A DNA stretch of 64,000 nucleotides from the NCBI GenBank assembly GCA_950295325.1, contig OX485807.1, positions 26,755,666 to 26,819,665 of the forward strand, given 5' to 3'. The DNA comes from Polytrichum commune. Lineage: Eukaryota > Streptophyta > Polytrichopsida > Polytrichales > Polytrichaceae. Below, piece after piece: positions 58,175-64,000 of this stretch. A program made the translations under genes and the position numbers. A model generated the notes under the pieces. That model was not told the origin of the DNA, searched no databases, and was given only the letters and a program-made list of their open reading frames with translations. How positions within the stretch are numbered: position 1 is the first letter of the stretch; each line of letters starts with the position of its first letter.

Positions 58175-58984
58175 TGCCCTCATCGACTATACTCGTAGTC
58201 GGCACACCAATTCTCAAGTTGCCATCCTCTATGGCGCGGCATTGTGTTTACCTTAGGGCGCGACCCCCACAATGCATCTTCAAATTTGGCATAGTCCCAA
58301 AGGTGTCGTTCCTAGGTGGTCCGTTAGCGACCTTGGATCTCTCCTCCAAGGACCTAATCTACACTAGACCCACCTACTTTGGGACTCACTTGGGTTGCCC
58401 CTCCTTTGGGGCCTCCCCCGTTAGGCTCCACTAGCCTAACATGACACATCTAGGCGAGACCTCAACGCTTCCACTAAGTTGTCTCGGTTGCAACTCCGAG
58501 ATGGCTTTCCATTGTTAAGCCACGCCTCGATCGCACGGGGGTGATGCCAAGTCCCGCCCGACTCGGTTCCCACTTTGCTCTTTCGAGACATGGGTTCATG
58601 ACTCCCATGCGCCAACTTTCGTTAGCTCGCGGGTAGCACTTTTATGAGCACGCGCCATCACCTTGTCCCCGCCCGGACAAGCCCACAACTAAGAAGTTTC
58701 TTGGTTTTATCCAAGGCCCCTCCAAGCCATGGCCCCCAATTACTCGGCTTACCCAACCTAGTTTGGCATATCTATTCCCCCTCTTCCAGATAGATATGAA
58801 CACCTGCCCCCTTTTGAAGGGCCGGCGTGAATAGAGTGTCTGTTCGTCTCGTCAATGGGCCAGAGCCCACAGGACAAAGGGCCATTGAGTCAAGACTACT
58901 TTCCCCTTTCGGGAATAGACACTTTAGTAACTGAGGATGGGTACTAGTACCCTTAGTAGTGTTGATTTGTCGTATGGGTATTTA
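58175..58984. other. Unassigned stretch
   Basis: The first 60 bp or so on the minus strand look like the continuing exon of the methyltransferase-like gene. Beyond that the sequence is GC-richer and has no coherent frame, so it may belong to another repeat. Confidence 0.35.
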
Positions 58985-59225
58985 TAAGTGTTGGCTTTGT
59001 TTGAGAGCACCAAGTCATGGTTCCAAGGTTGGTTGGAACGTTTGTGCTACCATTAATCGGTCCGGGTTCGATTCCCTTTGTGTCCGTTTGAGCGTTGTAA
59101 TGGTATACTTGGCTTGGTGTTGCTAGTGATTCTTATCATAGGCAGGAAAGTTTGTTTAGAACCAACCGGCCCTATCCCTTCTTCCTGAGACAAGTGTTCG
59201 CTTTGAGCTAGCCATGTATTATAAG
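58985..59225 (+). mobile_element. Possible tRNA-derived SINE
   Basis: TGGTTCCAAGGTTGG (near 59013) resembles an A box, and GGTTCGATTCC (near 59067) is a perfect B box, at the spacing of an RNA polymerase III promoter. The sequence does not fold into a complete tRNA. The 3' boundary and tail are unclear because the LINE tail abuts it. Confidence 0.4.
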
Positions 59226-59299
59226 TAAAAGATTTATTTATTATTTATTATTTATTATTTATTTTTTCCTCCTATTCTTTGTTAGTTTTGTGTTATTTA

Positions 59300-62200
59300 T
59301 TAGTCTGGGGGTATGGGTTGGTTGTTTTCTATTTTCCTTTTATGTAGAATAATTGATCCGGCATGTTGTATGGCAATGGTGTTGATTTCCTTGAATGTGT
59401 GTTTAATGGTGGTTTCTGGTATTTTGAAATTTGTCTCAAGGAATTTTATTGAGGGGATGTGGGTTGTGCCTCTAGCTCCTGCTGTTATGACTATGAGTGG
59501 GTCGACTTTCCAACCTAAGTCTGCAATGTTATTTATTAGGGGTTGGTATTTCTAGATTTTGTTTGTAATTGTTTCTTGTGGAAATCTGTCGTTACAATAC
59601 GTGAATTCAATGAATTGTATTGTGAGGTTGTCTGATGGGTTTGGTGGTGGGTTGGTATTGTGTGGGTGACCTTTTACGCATAGGATGTCTGGTTTAAATC
59701 TGGCATTACAGTGACATCTTTGTTGTACACATGAGCATGCTAATAGCCATGGGGGTACTGTATTTTCTTGGGAGTTATTATTAAATGTTCCTGCGTTCAT
59801 GAGGATGTAGCATCTTGATTTTTCTGATGATAAGATTAGTTTTCTTAATTCCCATACTGCTTTGTTATGTCTTTTCACTCTTATGGCGTGGATGTGGTGG
59901 TGGTTGCATTTCAGCAGTACGTGAAGCCATGTGTCCGCATCTTCAGAGTTACATATAGAGCATGTTATTGAAGGGAATCTTTCTCTTCCAAAAAATAGTT
60001 GTTTTCTTGCATTGCCCATGTATTGACCGGTGCGGAATTTTAATATATTAGTTTTTTGTGCATCTGTGATCATTGGGTTGTGCCAAAAAGCATTGGATAA
60101 TTCATTATCAATGTCTAGGTTTCTAGTCCATTTGCTGATATTGGGGAATTGGTTTGTCATGATTTCAATGTTATTTTCTTGGTCGTGTTTAGTTAGATAT
60201 GTTTGTAGGCATCTCACAGGACCTTTATCTGGTCGTTTTATAGGACCTGGCCATATGTCTTTTTGAAAATAGAATGGTGTAGTGTGTGCATGCTCGTATG
60301 ATTTTGAAGAGATGGAGTATATTTTTTTGGTTCCAATTTTTGCAAGTTTGTCTGCTTGTTCATTTCCTGCAATGTTAATGTGTGCTTTGACTTTGTGAAA
60401 TGTGGTGGGTTGGGTGCGGGTTTTTAATATTTCTACCATGTTTGTTAAGATTGTTTTGTCTGCATGGTTATTGTGCATGGTAGGGTGTTTGATGTGTGTG
60501 TTTAGGTTATATAGGCAATTGAGGCAATCTGTAAATATATGTGCAGGTTCGTTTGGGTATTTAGTAGATATTAATTTGAGTGTTTTGTGGATGGCCATTA
60601 GTTCTGCTCGGAAGCATGTTTGTAGCCCTGGTAGTCTTTTCGAGATTTGTATGTCTATCTTGGTTGAATTGTATATTCCGTATCCGGCTTTTTCTTTTTT
60701 CCAATGTCTATTAGTTTTTTGGGTGGGAGGTATGAAGGAGCCATCAGTATAGTAGCAGTGTTGTGGTTGAAATTTGATTGTGGTGTTTGTTACAAAGTTT
60801 GGAAGTGATGGTGTGTTAAGTGTGCTTTGGTAGGTTGCGGGCGGGTATATGAGTTTGTTCCATTTTTTACTTTTGTTGATTGGTGTGTTATGCGGGGTGG
60901 GTGGGGCGTTATGGAGGTAGTATTGTGGGATTTGTAGGTTTTCAAGTATTGTTTTGAGTGTATCCATTTGGTGGGATGTCCCAATATTTTGGTTTTGATG
61001 GTGTATACATAAGATTTGTATTGCAAGTGGCTCTGTTTTCGGTTTTTGTCTGTCTTGGGGGATTGTTGGTTCTTCATATGTGATTGTGTCTGCAGCAAAG
61101 TGGGTGATGACGTGTGTATCTGGGAATGGTCCAATATACGGTGAGGGGTCTTGGTACCAGTTTATGTGTGGTATTACTACTATAGTGATGGTGTTTGGGT
61201 CATTTTTGGCTGCTAATCTCGCCCAGTGGATTGCTTGTTGGACTGTTTCTTCATTATGTGGATGAGCGTAGCCTATCCCTTTCCATTTATATTGGAAAGC
61301 GGTTCCTAGTGCTCCGAAGACTTTGTCTCTTGCGAAAGGGGAGTAGAATTTTGAAATTTGTGTTGAGCATGTTACTGGTGAGGAAAAGTAGGAGTGTGAG
61401 ATATTGAAAGTGTTTATGAGGGAGTCTATTATATTTGTTGGCAAGGTATGTAGTGTTGTTTTTGTTGAGCCATTTTTGGGGATTTTACTTTTGTATCTTT
61501 GGTAGAGCCATACTATTTCTTTTTCAAATGTTTGTGTTTGTGGTACTAGTCCATGTGAGTTGTATCTTGCTTTATTGTATTGTTGCCATAGCCAATTTAA
61601 TCTGGTTGTTGGTATGCTGATAAGGTGTCTCCCAGTATCCTCGTATATGTGGGTTTGCTCATTATGTATTTGTATGGTATCCTTATTGGTAAGGATGTCT
61701 TTTTCTGGGTTACACTCGTGTATGAATATTTGTGTGAGTGCTATAGTCGTGGCTGGGGGGATGAATCTTGTATCTCTATTTTGTTCAGGGGTAAAATGTG
61801 TATTCAAAATTGTTTTAAAATGTGCATGTTGTAGTTTTGTATAGTAATCTGTGAGTAGTGTAAGGTTATGCGCGATGACTGTTGGGTGGTTGAAAGGGAA
61901 GAGTTCTCTTTGTGGTATCCATTTGTGGTATATAATATTGTTTTCGAGAGTCCATTGACATAAGTATGTGGTGAATTTCTTTGTTATTTTGTATTTGTCT
62001 TTTATGATGTTTGTTTTATGGTCTATTATTATGTGTATGTTGAATTTTATGGGGTTGTTTTTTACGTTTTGGGGTGGGTTTGGGTAGAGCTGTTGCTGTG
62101 GGTTTGGGGATTGGGGTGGATTGTTTGGTGCTCTTGGTATTAAGTGTTGGTTGTTTGAAATGTATTTTGGTTTAAGCGTACGGGCGGGTGGGTGTCTTGT

Positions 62201-62572
62201 ACATGGATTTGGGCAGTTTGGTGTGCAACTTAGGTGACAAAACAATTGTTCGGCTATTTGAAGTGCGCTCTTTTCTAATTTGGATGGTGCTTTATAGTAG
62301 GTTTTGAAGTCGTCTGGTGTTATAAGGGTTGTGCCGTTGGGGAGGGTGATGTGTTGTATTTTGTAGATGTTATGGATTAATAGTTTATGTAGGAGTTTGA
62401 GTGATAGGTCAGGGTTGAGATGTGGGAGTTCATTTGTAGCTTGTGTACGCCATTCTTGTTCTAACTCTGTTGCATGTAGTAGGAAGTTTTCATTTGTGCT
62501 TTTGAGGTGAATTCCTCCGGCAGTTTTTAGGAGGAATAATGTACGTATAGTCGGTGATCTGATGCAATCGTG
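59300..62572 (-). pseudogene. LINE RNase H and C-terminal region, separated from RT by an in-frame stop
   Basis: In frame with the reverse transcriptase. A 500-residue linker includes FYSPFARDKVFGALGTAFQY and YAHPHNEETVQQAIHWARLA, which form a distinct domain. RNase H follows with all four acidic residues: YYTDGSF, FRAELMAIHK, IFTDCLN and GNEQADKLA, plus the KVKAH histidine. A CSICNSEDADTWLHVLLKC segment is the zinc-knuckle-like motif of many LINEs. After TAG at 59554-59552 the same frame continues 83 codons (WKVDPLIVITAGARGTTHIP) to TAA at 59302-59300. That conserved-looking tail suggests the TAG is a mutation. Confidence 0.82.
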
Positions 62573-64000
62573 TTATGTTATTCTTGGGATTTCTTCTGCG
62601 CCGCCGTACTTAGCTAGTATGTGGTGTATGAGTCCTTTATATATTGTTCCTAGTCTTCCTTGATCGTTAAGTGCGTTTTTTAATGAGAAGGCCTCTAGGC
62701 CAAAGAGTTCGTGGGGTAATTGTGTTATTACATTTGCTATGCATTTTGGTAGTCCGCATATTATTTTTTGGATTCCTATAATTTTTTTATCTAGTTTTTT
62801 GATAGTTGGGAGTGAGTATGGAACTGCATAGAAACTGTATGCTATACCTGCTCTGATGACTGTGTCGACCATACTGATTTTCTGTTTAATTGTGGCAGGA
62901 CATTTGGTTAGTTGTTTGCATTGGTGAATTATTTTGTTTGTGGTGATGTGTGTTTGGAGTTTCCATTTTAGTGAGGGTACTAGTTGAATGCCTAGATATA
63001 CATATGGTTCGTTTTGGTGTAGAACGGGAATTAGTTGGTTTCTGTAAGCTATGTTGTGATTTTGTATTTGGTTTTTGAATTTTTCAGGGTTTAGTTTGGA
63101 TTTGTTGGGACAACCTGTAATGGCATATTTTTGTACACCTAAGTCCATTCCCGCCCATTCACAAAATTTATCTAGTTTGTTTAGTTGTGTTTGTATCGAT
63201 TGGAGATTGTTTGTTATTGCGGCGAGGTCATCTGCGTAAGCTGCAGAGCTAATGGTTAATTTTGATGTGCCGAATGTGTACCCGTTTTTGCCTCTTTGTA
63301 GCCATCTAAGTAGTGGTTCAAGAAATATTAGAAATAAGTATGGACTTAGGGTGTCGTCTTGGATGGTACCTCTTTGAATGGGTATTGGTTTTGTTTTGCC
63401 GAAGTGTTCGCCGGTAAATATAGTAGTAGAGTGTGCGTAGATATTTCCAATTAGTGTTACTGCATCTAGTGGGTAGCCCAGGTCTTTCATTATAGCTAAT
63501 AGTCTAGCGTGGTCAAGGGAGCCGAATGCATTTTTGAAATCTATGTATAGGAGGTATATGTTTTGGTTTGTAAATCTAGCATCTTCCAAGGCTGCTATGA
63601 GTAGTTGTAGTTGTCGAGATGTGCTTCTTTCTGCTCTGAATCCTTCTTGACTGTCGTGCAGTATTTGGTATTTTTCACCATATGCTGATAGTATTAGCGT
63701 TAGTGTGCTGGTGAATAGTTTGTAGATTGTATTTGCAAGTGCTATGGGTCTGTGGTTTGTTAGTAGTGATGGGTCTCCTTTTTTGTATAAAAGTATGGTT
63801 AGACTTGTTTTCCATGATGCTGGTATTTTTTTGTTTGTAGCAATGTGTGAAAAATAGGAGTAGCATTTTATGAAATTTGTCAGGCATATTTTTTAGAATT
63901 GAGTTTGGAATTCTGTCTGGGCCTGATGCTTTATTGTTGGAAAGGTGTTTTAAACATAAGTCGTATGTTTCTTGGTCGAAGTACTTATATAATGGTATTT
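62573..64000 (-). pseudogene. LINE reverse transcriptase domain (partial, frameshifted)
   Basis: Fingers region NNKASGPDRIPNSIL reads in another frame from the window edge to a poly-A run near 63830. It then continues as PASWKTSLTILLYKKGDPSL and SQEGFRAERST. Motif A is YIDFKNAFGSLDH. Motif B-like is QRGTIQDDTLSPYLF. Motif C is AAYADDLA, with the catalytic YADD at 63238-63227. It ends at TAA 62575-62573, but the same frame stays open downstream. It copies LINE RNA into DNA at nicked target sites in the nucleus. The 63589 position sometimes taken as a start is TTG, not a real start. Confidence 0.85.

Larger units (their letters stand above)
59226..64000 (-). mobile_element. LINE (non-LTR retrotransposon), 3' part, runs off the window
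   Basis: The minus strand carries reverse transcriptase, a long middle region, RNase H and further C-terminal sequence, and ends in a (TAA)n-type tail (59227-59270, read on the minus strand as repeated AATAAT). The upstream endonuclease and any ORF1 lie outside the window. One frame carries all visible domains from about 63829 to 59300, broken by TAA at 62573-62575 and TAG at 59552-59554. A one-base shift occurs at a run of seven A near 63830. The coding strand is very A-rich, unlike the neighbouring LTRs. Confidence 0.88.

Noticed and set aside
59060-59085. A functional tRNA gene around GGTTCGATTCC
   Set aside because: Only the B box is clear; acceptor, D and anticodon stems cannot be folded, so a SINE head is the better call.
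60030-61844. Several plus-strand ORFs of 60-116 codons
   Set aside because: All lie opposite the LINE RNase H/linker frame; their Val/Leu/Phe-rich translation is what an A-rich antisense gene produces.
63826-63840. Programmed ribosomal frameshift in the LINE at the A run
   Set aside because: It lies within the RT fingers domain, not between ORFs, so a one-base insertion or sequencing error in a homopolymer is simpler.

Overview
The window looks like nuclear DNA of a land plant. It holds many-exon genes with GT-AG introns, a plant-type rhomboid with a RanBP2 zinc finger, a pectinesterase relic, abundant TTTAGGG-like motifs, and a dense mix of hAT, pogo, Mutator-like, LTR and LINE sequences. 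Large repeat-filled introns would suit a seed-free vascular plant or another large plant genome, but I cannot place the species.

Region 1 (1-28.4 kb) is the genic part. It has a possible 5' exon of a Rieske iron-sulfur protein at the left edge (minus), a 0.6-kb pogo/Tigger-like remnant, an unrecognised multi-exon plus-strand gene (about 5.3-11.0 kb), a complete two-exon RBL14-type rhomboid gene (minus, 11.6-13.1 kb) and a complete 17-exon PYROXD2-type FAD oxidoreductase gene (minus, 17.5-28.4 kb, 582 codons reassembled from exons with compatible phases). PYROXD2 intron 1 carries an array of about 262-bp repeats. Its intron 11 carries a nested inverted-repeat element able to form a long hairpin RNA.

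Region 2 (28.4-41.8 kb) is intergenic and transposon-rich. It has a pogo transposase relic, an intact 737-codon hAT transposase ORF, a foldback element with 34-bp subterminal repeats nested in the hAT end region, and several tandem arrays.

Region 3 (41.8-58.2 kb) holds two convergent, broken genes of unknown origin. The plus-strand one starts with a zinc-finger-like exon and is interrupted by a 4.1-kb TCCGGA-rich insertion (in an intron), a Mutator-like MITE (in an exon) and a solo LTR (in an exon). The minus-strand one encodes a beta-class amino-methyltransferase-like domain and is cut by two inverted copies of the same LTR family. Between them lie a pectinesterase fragment and two minisatellite arrays. 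All these insertions have readable boundaries, and most have target duplications.

Region 4 (58.2-64.0 kb) has a possible tRNA-derived SINE and the 3' part of a LINE (minus strand) with reverse transcriptase, RNase H and further C-terminal sequence. The LINE runs off the right edge and is damaged by one frameshift and two in-frame stops.

The two housekeeping-type genes (rhomboid, PYROXD2) appear intact and probably organellar. Almost everything right of 28.4 kb is mobile or decayed. Exon boundaries were read by eye from splice signals and phase; no alignment or database search was run.
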